From positions 22,611 to 86,610 of the forward strand of contig NZ_KE384314.1 in NCBI RefSeq assembly GCF_000425145.1: a stretch of 64,000 nt of DNA. Reading direction: 5' to 3'. This DNA is from Pedobacter glucosidilyticus DSM 23534 (GTDB taxonomy: Bacteria; Bacteroidota; Bacteroidia; Sphingobacteriales; Sphingobacteriaceae). The notes under the pieces are model-generated. The model had not been told where the DNA came from, did not search any database, and saw only the letters and a program-made list of their open reading frames with translations. Made by a program: the position numbers and the translations under genes. This document shows positions 44,366-52,581 of the stretch, one piece after another (the stretch's first letter is position 1; the number at the start of each line of letters is the position of its first letter).

Positions 44366-44399
44366 AAAATCCTCATCTTTTAGTAGATGGGGATTTTTT
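44366..44399 (+). terminator. Intrinsic terminator after tsf
   Basis: AAATCCTCATCT, short loop, AGATGGGGATTT followed by T's: an about 12-base stem with one wobble pair and a T-run. Ends the rplM-rpsI-rpsB-tsf transcript. Confidence 0.8.
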
Positions 44400-44452
44400 G
44401 TATCAGCGTTTAGCTAAATCCAAATTGTTATTTTATTTAACAGGATAATTCC

Positions 44453-44460
44453 TATTTTTG
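44453..44460 (+). promoter_or_regulatory. -7 element of a pyrH-frr promoter
   Basis: TATTTTTG exactly matches TAnnTTTG and lies 16 bases before pyrH. No clear TTG at the proper spacing; TTT at 44431-44433 may serve. Confidence 0.5.
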
Positions 44461-44476
44461 CCAAAATCCCCCTTTA

Positions 44477-45181
44477 ATGAAATATAAGAGAATTTTACTG
44501 AAACTAAGTGGAGAATCCCTGATGGGAGACCAACAATATGGTATTGATAATGCCAGAGTATTACAATATGCAAAAGAGATAAAAGCAGTTAAAGAAGAGG
44601 GAGTAGAAGTAGCTATTGTAATTGGCGGAGGGAATATTTTCAGAGGCCTAAGCGCAGAAAAATCTGGTATGGACAGGGCTCAAGCAGATTATATGGGTAT
44701 GTTAGCCACGGTAATTAACTCTATGGCCTTACAAAATGCTTTAGAAACAGTTGGTGTTTATACTCGTTTACAATCGGCCATAAAAATGGAGCAAATTTGC
44801 GAGCCTTACGTTCGTAGAAGAGCCATGAGACACTTAGAAAAAGGAAGAGTTGTAATTTTTGGTGCCGGAACGGGTAATCCATATTTTACTACAGACTCTG
44901 CAGCTGCATTAAGAGCTATTGAAATTAAAGCTGATGTTGTTTTAAAAGGAACCAGAGTTGATGGCATTTATACTGCAGACCCTGAGAAAGATGCTACAGC
45001 TACTAAGTTTGATCATTTATCTTTTACTGAGGTATACGATAGAAATTTAAATGTAATGGATATGACGGCTTTTACACTGTGTGATGAAAACAATCTTCCT
45101 ATTATTGTATTTGATATGAATAAGCCTGGTAACCTCATGAAATTGATTAAGGGAGAAACTATAGGCACTTTGGTTAAATAA
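44477..45181 (+). CDS. pyrH: Uridylate (UMP) kinase
   Basis: 234 aa amino-acid-kinase-fold enzyme: [73 protein letters not shown] and [11 protein letters not shown] are the bacterial UMP kinase signatures. Makes UDP from UMP. Followed 29 bases later by frr. Confidence 0.97.
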   Translation: MKYKRILLKLSGESLMGDQQYGIDNARVLQYAKEIKAVKEEGVEVAIVIGGGNIFRGLSAEKSGMDRAQADYMGMLATVINSMALQNALETVGVYTRLQSAIKMEQICEPYVRRRAMRHLEKGRVVIFGAGTGNPYFTTDSAAALRAIEIKADVVLKGTRVDGIYTADPEKDATATKFDHLSFTEVYDRNLNVMDMTAFTLCDENNLPIIVFDMNKPGNLMKLIKGETIGTLVK

Positions 45182-45210
45182 AGAACTAATTTTACGTAAA
45201 TAAATTAAAG

Positions 45211-45774
45211 ATGAACGAGTTTATTAAGTTAGAATTGGAAGAGGCTGCCTCAACCATGCAAAAAGCTTTAGCCCATACAGATAGTGAGTTTACTAAAATT
45301 AGAGCGGGCAAAGCATCTCCAGCTATGTTAGATGGTATTATGGTTGAATATTATGGTACTCCTACACCACTTACGCAAGTAGCTAATATCAACACACCAG
45401 ACGCAAGAACCATTGTGGTACAACCTTGGGAAAAATCTATGATTGGCCCTATTGAAAAAGCTATCATGATTTCTAATGTAGGCTTAAATCCTCAAAATGA
45501 TGGACAGCTCATAAGATTGAATGTACCTCCTTTAACAGAAGAAAGAAGACGCGATTTAGTGAAGAAAGTTAAAGAAGAAGCAGAAACTGGCAGAATCAGC
45601 ATTAGAAATATCAGAAAAAACACCAATGAGAGCATCAAGAAATTAAAAAATGATGGTGCTTCCGAAGATGAAATTAAAGTTGGCGAGGCTGAAGTACAAA
45701 AAATTACCGATGCTTATATTGCCAAAATAGACCAATTGGTTGAGCTGAAAGAAAAAGACATCATGACTGTTTAA
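45211..45774 (+). CDS. frr: Ribosome recycling factor
   Basis: 187 aa. FTKIRAGKASPAMLDGIMVEYYGTPTPLTQVANI and RLNVPPLTEERRRDLVKKVKEEAE are diagnostic. With EF-G it splits post-termination ribosomes. Convergent with ald; a terminator lies between. Confidence 0.97.
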   Translation: MNEFIKLELEEAASTMQKALAHTDSEFTKIRAGKASPAMLDGIMVEYYGTPTPLTQVANINTPDARTIVVQPWEKSMIGPIEKAIMISNVGLNPQNDGQLIRLNVPPLTEERRRDLVKKVKEEAETGRISIRNIRKNTNESIKKLKNDGASEDEIKVGEAEVQKITDAYIAKIDQLVELKEKDIMTV

Positions 45775-45801
45775 GTCAAGTTTTGTCTGTAAAATAAAAA
45801 A

Positions 45802-45827
45802 GGGAACATTGCTATTGCTTTGTTCCC
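45802..45827. terminator. Bidirectional terminator between frr and ald
   Basis: GGGAACA (45802-45808) and TGTTCCC (45821-45827) form a seven-base stem with a 12-base loop; an A-run precedes it. Lies between two convergent genes. Confidence 0.7.
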
Positions 45828-45863
45828 AATTACTGTTAGTTAGTCAGTGTATTATCTTTAACC

Positions 45864-46988
45864 TTAAGCAGGTATTTCTTCTTCTAATCTGATTGGTTTT
45901 AAAGGTAAATTAAAAGCATCTGCCACTCCCTTATACACTACTTCTCCCCTTACAATGTTTAATCCTTTAAATAGTTCCTCATTTTCTTTAACAGCTTTTA
46001 CCCATCCCTTATTGGCTAATTGCAACGCATAAGGTAAAGTGGCATTTGTTAAAGCTAAAGTAGAAGTATAAGGCACAGCACCTGGCATATTAGCTACACA
46101 GTAGTGTACAATTCCATCTATGATAAATATAGGATTCTCATGCGTAGTAGGCGTACAAGTTTCTATACAACCACCTTGATCTACCGCTACGTCAACCAAA
46201 ACCGTTCCCGGTTTCATTAACTTTAACATAGAGCGTGTAAGCAAATGAGGTGCTTTAGCACCAGGAATTAAAACTGCACCAACAACCAAATCTGCTGTTT
46301 TTATAGCTTCTTCTAAATTATATTCGTTAGAAACTACTGTATCTACATTAGCAGGCATGATATCTTCTAAATGACGTAGTCTTTGTAAGTCTACATCCAT
46401 AATGGTAACATTCGCACCTAAACCTGCAGCCATTTTAGCCGCCTGTGTTCCAACAATGCCACCACCTATGATTAAAACATTAGCAGGCTTAACTCCGGCA
46501 ACACCGCCTAGTAAAACACCTCTTCCACCAGTTGGCTTACCTAAATATTTAGCACCTTCTTGTATAGCCATTCTGCCTGCTACTTCAGACATAGGAATTA
46601 ATAGTGGTAAGCTTCTGTCCTTTTTCTCTACCGTTTCATAAGCTAAACAGATAGCCTTACTTGCAATCATGGCTTTTGTTAAAGTCTCGGATGATGCAAA
46701 ATGGAAATAAGTAAATATTAATTGATTTTCTTTTACAAGTGGATATTCTTGTGCTATAGGTTCTTTTACTTTGCAGATCATCTCGGCAATAGCATACACA
46801 TCTTCAATGGTATCTAGTAATTGAGCACCTACTTTTGTATAATCTTCGTCAGTAAAACCACTACCTAAGCCTGCTGATTTTTGAATATATATCTGGTGAC
46901 CATTCTTTACAAATGCAGCTGCACCTGCTGGAGTAACTGCAACCCTATTCTCGTTATTCTTTATCTCTTTCGGTACTCCTATTACCAT
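45864..46988 (-). CDS. ald: Alanine dehydrogenase
   Basis: 374 aa. MVIGVPKEIKNNENRVAVTPAGA, then KVKEPIAQEYPLV, and the NAD-binding GGVAGVKPANVLIIGGGIVGTQAAKMAAGLGANVTIMD; DVAVDQGGCIET is also typical. Reversibly deaminates L-alanine to pyruvate with NAD. Divergent from the Lrp-family gene, the usual pairing for ald. Confidence 0.95.
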   Translation of the reverse strand: MVIGVPKEIKNNENRVAVTPAGAAAFVKNGHQIYIQKSAGLGSGFTDEDYTKVGAQLLDTIEDVYAIAEMICKVKEPIAQEYPLVKENQLIFTYFHFASSETLTKAMIASKAICLAYETVEKKDRSLPLLIPMSEVAGRMAIQEGAKYLGKPTGGRGVLLGGVAGVKPANVLIIGGGIVGTQAAKMAAGLGANVTIMDVDLQRLRHLEDIMPANVDTVVSNEYNLEEAIKTADLVVGAVLIPGAKAPHLLTRSMLKLMKPGTVLVDVAVDQGGCIETCTPTTHENPIFIIDGIVHYCVANMPGAVPYTSTLALTNATLPYALQLANKGWVKAVKENEELFKGLNIVRGEVVYKGVADAFNLPLKPIRLEEEIPA

Positions 46989-47179
46989 ATTTTATTTTGT
47001 TCTTTTAGTATTTTTAAGAATTTTACTAAAGAGAAGCTAAATTACAACATCAGAATATTTTTTTATCATATCCTAAAAAATAAGAAAATACTTATATTTA
47101 TTATGAATTAAAAAGAATATAATTCTTTTGTTATAGATAAATAAACTCAATAAAATAAAATTTTTCTTATTTATTATTT

Positions 47180-47644
47180 ATGGAAGTAGATAAAACAGAT
47201 CTTAAAATATTGAAACTTTTGCAAGAAAATGCGCAGCTCACCTTTAAAGAAATTTCTCAAAAAATCAATCTGTCTATTACGCCTGTACATGACAGGATTA
47301 AAAGAATGGAAAAAGAGGGGGTGATAGAAAAATATGTTACCATTTTAAACAAGAAAAAAGTAAATACTTCTCTGGTTGTTTTTTGTAATATCACTTTAGA
47401 CAAGCAAACCAGACATAATTTTACGGAATTTGAAGAACGCGTTACCCAGTTTCCAGAAGTAGTAGAATGCCACATTGTTTCCGGAGGTTTTGATTATCTG
47501 CTTAAAATTATTACCAAAGACATGGAGAGCTACAACCAGTTTCATCAACAGAAATTATCTGTCATGAGTACAGTGGCACACATCCATAGTTTTTTTGTGA
47601 TGTCTGAAATTAAAAGTACAACGGTTTTATATTTGGGGGATTAA
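47180..47644 (+). CDS. Lrp/AsnC-family transcriptional regulator
   Basis: 154 aa. HTH of the AsnC type (DKTDLKILKLLQENAQLTFKEISQKINLSITPVHDRIKRMEKEGVIEKY) and the RAM ligand domain (VVFCNITLD..., VVECHIVSGGFDYLLKI). Probably regulates ald in response to alanine or leucine; the spacer 46989-47179 is very AT-rich, as suits Lrp. Its stop overlaps the lutC stop by three bases (convergent). Confidence 0.9.
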   Translation: MEVDKTDLKILKLLQENAQLTFKEISQKINLSITPVHDRIKRMEKEGVIEKYVTILNKKKVNTSLVVFCNITLDKQTRHNFTEFEERVTQFPEVVECHIVSGGFDYLLKIITKDMESYNQFHQQKLSVMSTVAHIHSFFVMSEIKSTTVLYLGD

Positions 47645-48213
47645 ACCAAATAAACCGTTAAGCTTCTTGCCCCGTGTGCCCCTATCACTAAACTTTGCTC
47701 GATATCGGCGGTTTTGGATGGACCAGCAATAAAAACACCAAAGCCTGTTTCGGTAATGTTTAGTTTTTGATATGCTTGATACATGTTATCTACCAAAGTA
47801 GCTTTAGCTAAAACAATAAATAAATGCTGGCAAATGAAAGGCAATAATCTGTTGCCCATTTGCGCCTCATACAACCATACCGAGCCATTTTCTGCTACGC
47901 CTAAAGTTGCCTGTAAATAAGCTCTATCTACCCGTTCTAAATCAAATGAAGTTTGGGTTTTTAAAGCATCATCTATACTAAAAACAGTATCAACTACAAG
48001 TTCTCCTGATTGCTTATGTGTAGCTATTTCTTCTTTAACCTGTTCAATATTTTCTAAAGCAACAACTTTACCTCCTATGCTTTCTAAAACGAACTTAAAC
48101 TGAGCTATTTTATCATCATAATGAGTTAAATGCTCGTCTGATAGCTGGGGTAGGTCAACCAAAGCTGGTTTATTTGCGGTACAGGTTGCTAATATTTTTT
48201 CTCTTGAGCTCAT
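47641..48213 (-). CDS. lutC: Lactate utilization protein LutC
   Basis: 190 aa from the ATG at 48213 (MSSREKILATC); the longer frame to 48237 would overlap lutB by 28 bases, while this start gives the typical ATGA overlap. LUD domain: GSVWLYEAQMGNRLLPFICQHLFIVL, TGFGVFIAGPSKTADIEQSLVIGAHGARSLTVYL. Third part of the LutABC lactate oxidase complex. Confidence 0.92.
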   Translation of the reverse strand: MSSREKILATCTANKPALVDLPQLSDEHLTHYDDKIAQFKFVLESIGGKVVALENIEQVKEEIATHKQSGELVVDTVFSIDDALKTQTSFDLERVDRAYLQATLGVAENGSVWLYEAQMGNRLLPFICQHLFIVLAKATLVDNMYQAYQKLNITETGFGVFIAGPSKTADIEQSLVIGAHGARSLTVYLV

Positions 48214-49589
48214 TTGTTTTTGTTTTGTTGATACCAATCGTGAAAGCTTTGTTTAGGTGCTTCTGGCATTTCTCTTTGTTTATACCAAACGTTTAATTTG
48301 TTATTGCCTAAGAAAGGCATCGTTCTTAAAAACCATCGTCCAGATTTACCAGCCCATCTATAAATTTTAGGATTAGAGAATATCCAAGCCATCCCTTTCA
48401 TAGCTATTTTCTTTTCTGGCTTAACGTAGCCTTCTTCTACAATGACTTGTCGCCATTTCCACAATTGCTCATGAATATCAATCTTAACTGGGCAAACATT
48501 ACTGCAAGAGCCACATAGGGTTGATGCAAAAGGTAAATCGGCATTGGCTTTCATATCTAAATTTGGATTTAAGATAGAACCAATAGGACCAGCAACGGCG
48601 GTATGATAGCTATGCCCGCCACTACGTCTATAAACTGGGCAGGTATTAAAACATGCTGCACAACGAATACATTTTAGCGAGTTTCTAAAATCGGCTCTGC
48701 CTAATTGCTTTGTTCTACCATTATCAACAATAATGATGTGCATTTCTTGCCCTGGCCTTGGCTTTTGAAAATGACTAGAATAGGTGGTGATAGGTTGCCC
48801 AGTTGCACTTCTGGCTAATAATCTTAAAAACACGCCTAGATGCTCGGCTTTAGGAATAATTTTTTCTATCCCCATACAGGCCACATGAATTTTTGCGGTG
48901 TGGGCACCCATATCGGCATTACCCTCGTTGGTACAAACCACAAAACCACCAGTTTCTGCTATGGCAAAGTTTACACCCGTAATAGCTAGTTCTGATTGAA
49001 TGAAATGGTCTCTTAAGTGTTGTCTAGCGGCTTCTGTAAGATATTGAGGGTCGTTATTTCCTTCCTCGGTATGTAAGTGCTCATGAAAAGTTTCACTAAC
49101 ATCTTGCTTTTTAAGGTGAATAGCTGGTAAAACGATATGGCTAGGCGCTTCATCACGCAATTGTACAATACGTTCGCCCAAATCTGTATCAACAACTTCA
49201 ATACCTTGTTTTTTTAAATAATCATTTAAATGGCACTCCTCGGTAAGCATACTCTTGCTTTTTACAATCCGGCTGATGTTATGAGCTTTTAAGATTTTAT
49301 GCATCAGCTGGTTATGCTCTAAGGCATCGGCAGCCCAATGAATTTTAATACCATTGGCTTCAGCTTGTTTCTCAAAAGCTGTGAGGTAATTATCAAGGTT
49401 TGAAAGTGTATGATTTTTAATTTGCGAGGCCCATTCTCTAAGTTGTTCCCACTCGGCAATACCATTTACGGCTTTGTCTCGCTTTTGGCGAACAAACCAT
49501 AAAGTATCATCATGCCAATCTGTTCTGGCCTCATCTTTTATAAATATTTCTGCCGCAGCAGCGTGGTCTAAAGTCTTTAAATTACTCAT
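48210..49589 (-). CDS. lutB: Lactate utilization iron-sulfur protein LutB
   Basis: 459 aa. LUD domain in the N-terminal part (KSKSMLTEECHLNDYLKKQGIEVVDTDLGERIVQL) and two 4Fe-4S ferredoxin motifs: CIRCAACFNTCPVY and CGSCSNVCPVKID. Transfers electrons from L-lactate oxidation. Overlaps lutA by eight bases and lutC by four. Confidence 0.94.
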   Translation of the reverse strand: MSNLKTLDHAAAAEIFIKDEARTDWHDDTLWFVRQKRDKAVNGIAEWEQLREWASQIKNHTLSNLDNYLTAFEKQAEANGIKIHWAADALEHNQLMHKILKAHNISRIVKSKSMLTEECHLNDYLKKQGIEVVDTDLGERIVQLRDEAPSHIVLPAIHLKKQDVSETFHEHLHTEEGNNDPQYLTEAARQHLRDHFIQSELAITGVNFAIAETGGFVVCTNEGNADMGAHTAKIHVACMGIEKIIPKAEHLGVFLRLLARSATGQPITTYSSHFQKPRPGQEMHIIIVDNGRTKQLGRADFRNSLKCIRCAACFNTCPVYRRSGGHSYHTAVAGPIGSILNPNLDMKANADLPFASTLCGSCSNVCPVKIDIHEQLWKWRQVIVEEGYVKPEKKIAMKGMAWIFSNPKIYRWAGKSGRWFLRTMPFLGNNKLNVWYKQREMPEAPKQSFHDWYQQNKNK

Positions 49590-50316
49590 GATTTAATATT
49601 TCTGCCAGATGTATGGCCTTTACCTTACTACCTTGTCTTTTTAAAATTCCTTCTAAGTGCATTAAGCAACTTACATCGCCAGCGGTGATATAATCCACTT
49701 CGTTTTTCTGGTGCTCTTCTATCCTATCTTTACCCATTTTCACACTTACAGCCTCTTCAAATACACAGAAGGTACCGCCAAAACCACAGCATTCATCTTT
49801 ACGCTCTGGATAACACAGTTGCAAACCTTTAACTTTTTGTAGCAGTTGCTCTGGTTTAGAGAATTGCGGTAGTACCCTCTCTGTCATAGATGATAAATGC
49901 AAACCTCTTTGCCCATGGCAACTGGTATGAAAACCAACTTTGTGTGGGAAGTTTGATGTCAGATGCTCTACTTTTAAAATATCTACCAAAAACTCGGTGA
50001 GCTCATAAATAGTATTTCTAATTTTTTGTGCCTTGGTGGGATTTTTATCATCCTTAAGATGCTCTTTAATATGCAACACACAACTTCCTGATGGCGCTAC
50101 GATGTAATCATAAGCATCAAAATTGGCAACAAAGTTTTTATCACAACCGCCAGTTAAAGCAGAAAAACCACTATTAGCCATAGGCTGTCCGCAGCAGGTT
50201 TGATTTTCTGGATAATCAACATCACAACCCAATTTTTTTAACAATTGATAGGTTGCTATACCCACTTGAGGATAAAACTGATCTATATAACAAGGAATAA
50301 AGAGTCCAACTTTCAT
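49582..50316 (-). CDS. lutA: Lactate utilization protein LutA (CCG-domain)
   Basis: 244 aa. Two cysteine-rich CCG motifs: CCGQPMANSGF near residue 41 and DECCGFGGTFCVFEEAVSVKMGKDR near 180, with CHGQRGLHL between. Such domains bind a [4Fe-4S] cluster in heterodisulfide-reductase-like proteins. First gene of lutABC, divergent from the AraC gene 144 bases away. Confidence 0.94.
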   Translation of the reverse strand: MKVGLFIPCYIDQFYPQVGIATYQLLKKLGCDVDYPENQTCCGQPMANSGFSALTGGCDKNFVANFDAYDYIVAPSGSCVLHIKEHLKDDKNPTKAQKIRNTIYELTEFLVDILKVEHLTSNFPHKVGFHTSCHGQRGLHLSSMTERVLPQFSKPEQLLQKVKGLQLCYPERKDECCGFGGTFCVFEEAVSVKMGKDRIEEHQKNEVDYITAGDVSCLMHLEGILKRQGSKVKAIHLAEILNHE

Positions 50317-50460
50317 GAATGCAAGGTTTATAATTGCGATTTGAAAAGTAAAACTACATCGAATTGTATTTTTAAACTACCACGCCTTTAACCAAAATTG
50401 ATACTATTTTAACATAAATAAGTAATTATTATTATTTTTAGATTATAATAACATCAAAAT

Positions 50461-51330
50461 ATGAAGCCGCACTTACTTAAAATAGCTTTAAACCCTGAGC
50501 ATTCTTTTAATGTAAGGTATGATATTGTGCCTCATTTTTATGATAAATGGCACTATCACCACGAGGTTGAATTGGTTTATATCATCAAAGGAACCGGACT
50601 ACAATTTATAGGTGACGAAATTTATAGATGGCAACCTGGTGATATGTTATTGATAGGTTCTAACCTACCCCATTTATGGCGCAGTGATGAGGAGTTTCTT
50701 TTACCAAATTCATCAGAAAAGGTTGAGGCCATTGTGGTACATTTTTTACCTACTTGCTTTGGTGCTGATTTTTTTAGTTTACCAGAACATCAAGATATAG
50801 CGAGGCTGCTTCAGCAAGCTAAAAAGGCTTTTAGAATACAAGATGGATGTAGAGATTTAGTAGCTGATAAACTGTTTCAATTACTTCATGCGAGTAAAAG
50901 CAAAAGAACTATTTTATTGTTAGATATTTTAGCTGATTTAGCTGATAGCCCGCTTAAAAAGCCTGTTTTAGATAAAGAATCCGATTTTATTAATCAAGCA
51001 AGTGAGATGGATAGGCTAAATAATATCTATCAATATATCCTCAATAACTTTACAGAAGAGGTGAGTTTAGACCAAGCGGCACAAATTGCACATTTAACTC
51101 CACCAGCTTTTTGCAGATACTTTAAAACCAGAACTAGAAAAACCTTCTCCAGATTTTTATTAGAGCTGAGAACTGCACATGCTGCCAAGCTCCTCACAGA
51201 AAGTTCTAAAACAGTAGCAGAGATTTGCTACGAAAGTGGTTTTAACAATTTTTCTAATTTTAATAGGCATTTTAAAAATATTATTGGAAGAACACCTTTA
51301 GAGCATAGGAGGATTTTTAAAGTGTTATAG
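50461..51330 (+). CDS. AraC-family transcriptional regulator
   Basis: 289 aa. N-terminal cupin (HYHHEVELVYIIKGTGLQFIGDEIYRWQPGDMLLIGSNLPHLW) and C-terminal double HTH (YILNNFTEEVSLDQAAQIAHLTPPAFCRYFKTRTRKTFSRFLLELR ... VAEICYESGFNNFSNFNRHFKNIIGRTPLEHRR). Divergent from lutABC and therefore its probable activator; known lut operons elsewhere use GntR-type LutR or others. The 144-base spacer should contain its site; I see no clear repeat. Confidence 0.9.
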   Translation: MKPHLLKIALNPEHSFNVRYDIVPHFYDKWHYHHEVELVYIIKGTGLQFIGDEIYRWQPGDMLLIGSNLPHLWRSDEEFLLPNSSEKVEAIVVHFLPTCFGADFFSLPEHQDIARLLQQAKKAFRIQDGCRDLVADKLFQLLHASKSKRTILLLDILADLADSPLKKPVLDKESDFINQASEMDRLNNIYQYILNNFTEEVSLDQAAQIAHLTPPAFCRYFKTRTRKTFSRFLLELRTAHAAKLLTESSKTVAEICYESGFNNFSNFNRHFKNIIGRTPLEHRRIFKVL

Positions 51331-51875
51331 CTTGTATAGCAACCCTATATGATGTCTTTTTTCACTCTGTTCAACAAGACGATGGAATCCTCACCAACTA
51401 GTCATGCTGACGATAGGAAGCAACACACTGGCTAGGTGGCTACTTGCAAGCTGAAAACTTATATAGTGAGATGCTTCACTCTGTTCAACAAGAAGGATTG
51501 AGAAGTCTCCGTCATCCTCACCAACTAGTCATGCTGACGATAGGAAGCAACACACAAGCTAGGTGGCTACTTGCAAGCTGAAAACTTATATAGTGAGATG
51601 CTTCACTCTGTTCAACAATAAGGATTGAGAAGTCTCCGTCATCCTCACCAACTAGTCATGCTTACGATAGGAAGCAACACGCAAGCTAGGTGGCTACTTG
51701 CAAGCTGCAAACTTGTATAGTGAGATGCTTCACTCTGTTCAATAAGACGGAAAAAACCGCCGTCATGCTTACCAACAAGTCATGCTGACGATAGGAAGCA
51801 ACACACTGGCTAGGTGGCTACTTGCAAGCTGAAAACTTGTATAGTGAGATGTTTCACTCTGTTGCAGTAAAAAAA
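51331..51875. repeat. Tandem array of about 127-bp repeats, left part
   Basis: The word GTCATGCT (once GTCATGCT with TTACG) marks four units, starting at 51401, 51528, 51655 and 51779 (periods 127, 127, 124). Each unit contains ACTTGTATAGTGAGATG, TTCACTCTGTTCAA, CCTCACCAACTAG, GATAGGAAGCAACAC and GGCTACTTGCAAGCTG. CTTGCAAG is a perfect palindrome within it. No frame is conserved; stops in all frames. Not a CRISPR: units are adjacent with no unique spacers. Confidence 0.85.
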
Positions 51876-51894
51876 ATTAAACTATTTTTATGAT

Positions 51895-52194
51895 ATGCAA
51901 AAAGGAGGTGTCGTTTACATCATGACTAATAAATATCGTACAACGCTATATATCGGTGTTACTTCAAATTTGCCAACCAGGCTAAACCAACACAAAACTC
52001 ATTTTTATCCTAAAAGTTTTACAGCTAGATATGAACTAACATTTCTAATTTATTTTGAGTGCTTTTTTAGAATAGAAGAAGCGATAGGTAGAGAGAAAGA
52101 ACTTAAAGGATGGAGAAGGTCAAAGAAAAATGCTTTGATACAATCCTTTAATCCGAAATGGGAAGATTTATCAAACCAAATAAAAGAATGGTAA
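51895..52194 (+). CDS. Small GIY-YIG endonuclease-domain protein inside the repeat array
   Basis: 99 aa, the whole GIY-YIG domain: VVYIMTNK (the GIY strand), TTLYIGVTSNLPTRLNQHK (YIG strand at 19-22 and Arg-29), FRIEEAIGREKELKGWRRSKKNALI with the metal-binding Glu of helix 3. No other domain. It is flanked on both sides by the same 25-base repeat word (51834-51858 and 52260-52284). This URI-like family is present in many copies in Bacteroidota and has no known role; a repeat-linked nuclease is possible. Confidence 0.88.
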   Translation: MQKGGVVYIMTNKYRTTLYIGVTSNLPTRLNQHKTHFYPKSFTARYELTFLIYFECFFRIEEAIGREKELKGWRRSKKNALIQSFNPKWEDLSNQIKEW

Positions 52195-52259
52195 AAAAGA
52201 TTTTTTATTATCCTGATGATCTCTTGTACAGAAGAAAGGTAATCCAACTGTAAGACGTA

Positions 52260-52415
52260 AACTTGTATAGTGAGATGTTTCACTTCGTTCAACAAGACGG
52301 AAAAGACTCCTTTATCCTCACCAACTAGTCATGCTGACGATAGGAAGCAACACACTGGCTAGGTCTACTTGCAAACTTGTATAGTGAGATGTTTCACTCT
52401 GTAAAACAAGACGGA
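52260..52415. repeat. Right part of the 127-bp repeat array
   Basis: One full unit (GTCATGCT at 52328) and a partial one, starting with the same 25 bases as the last unit left of the GIY-YIG gene and ending CTCTGTAAAACAAGACGGA before the tRNA. The internal GGCTACTTGCAAGCTG word is shortened here. Confidence 0.8.
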
Positions 52416-52446
52416 GTTAAAAAACGTCGTATTAAAGTTTACAAAG

Positions 52447-52518
52447 TGGTCTCAGCGGGAATCGAACCCACATCTAAAGTTTAGGAAACTTCTATTCTAT
52501 CCGTTGAACTATGAGACC
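52447..52518 (-). tRNA. tRNA-Arg (anticodon CCU)
   Basis: 72 bases, read on the minus strand from GGTCTCA to TGAGACC plus discriminator A. D-arm GTTCAACGGATAGAAT; anticodon stem GAAGT/ACTTT with loop TTCCTAA, so anticodon CCU (reads AGG); T-arm GTGGGTTCGAATCCCGC. CCA is not encoded. Lies between the repeat array and metG. Confidence 0.93.
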
Positions 52519-52581
52519 TTTTGATTTATTGATTTTTGATTTACGAATGAAATACAAAATCGTAACTCGTTAATCAAAAAA

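Noticed and set aside
48214..48237. Longer start for lutC
   Set aside because: Overlaps lutB by 28 bases; ATG at 48213 gives a standard ATGA overlap.
51331..51875. Repeat array considered as a CRISPR
   Set aside because: Units are about 127 bases, adjacent, without unique spacers, and no cas genes are in the window.
52447..52518. tRNA gene as att site of an integrated element
   Set aside because: No integrase, no second copy of the tRNA 3' end seen nearby; only repeats lie beside it.
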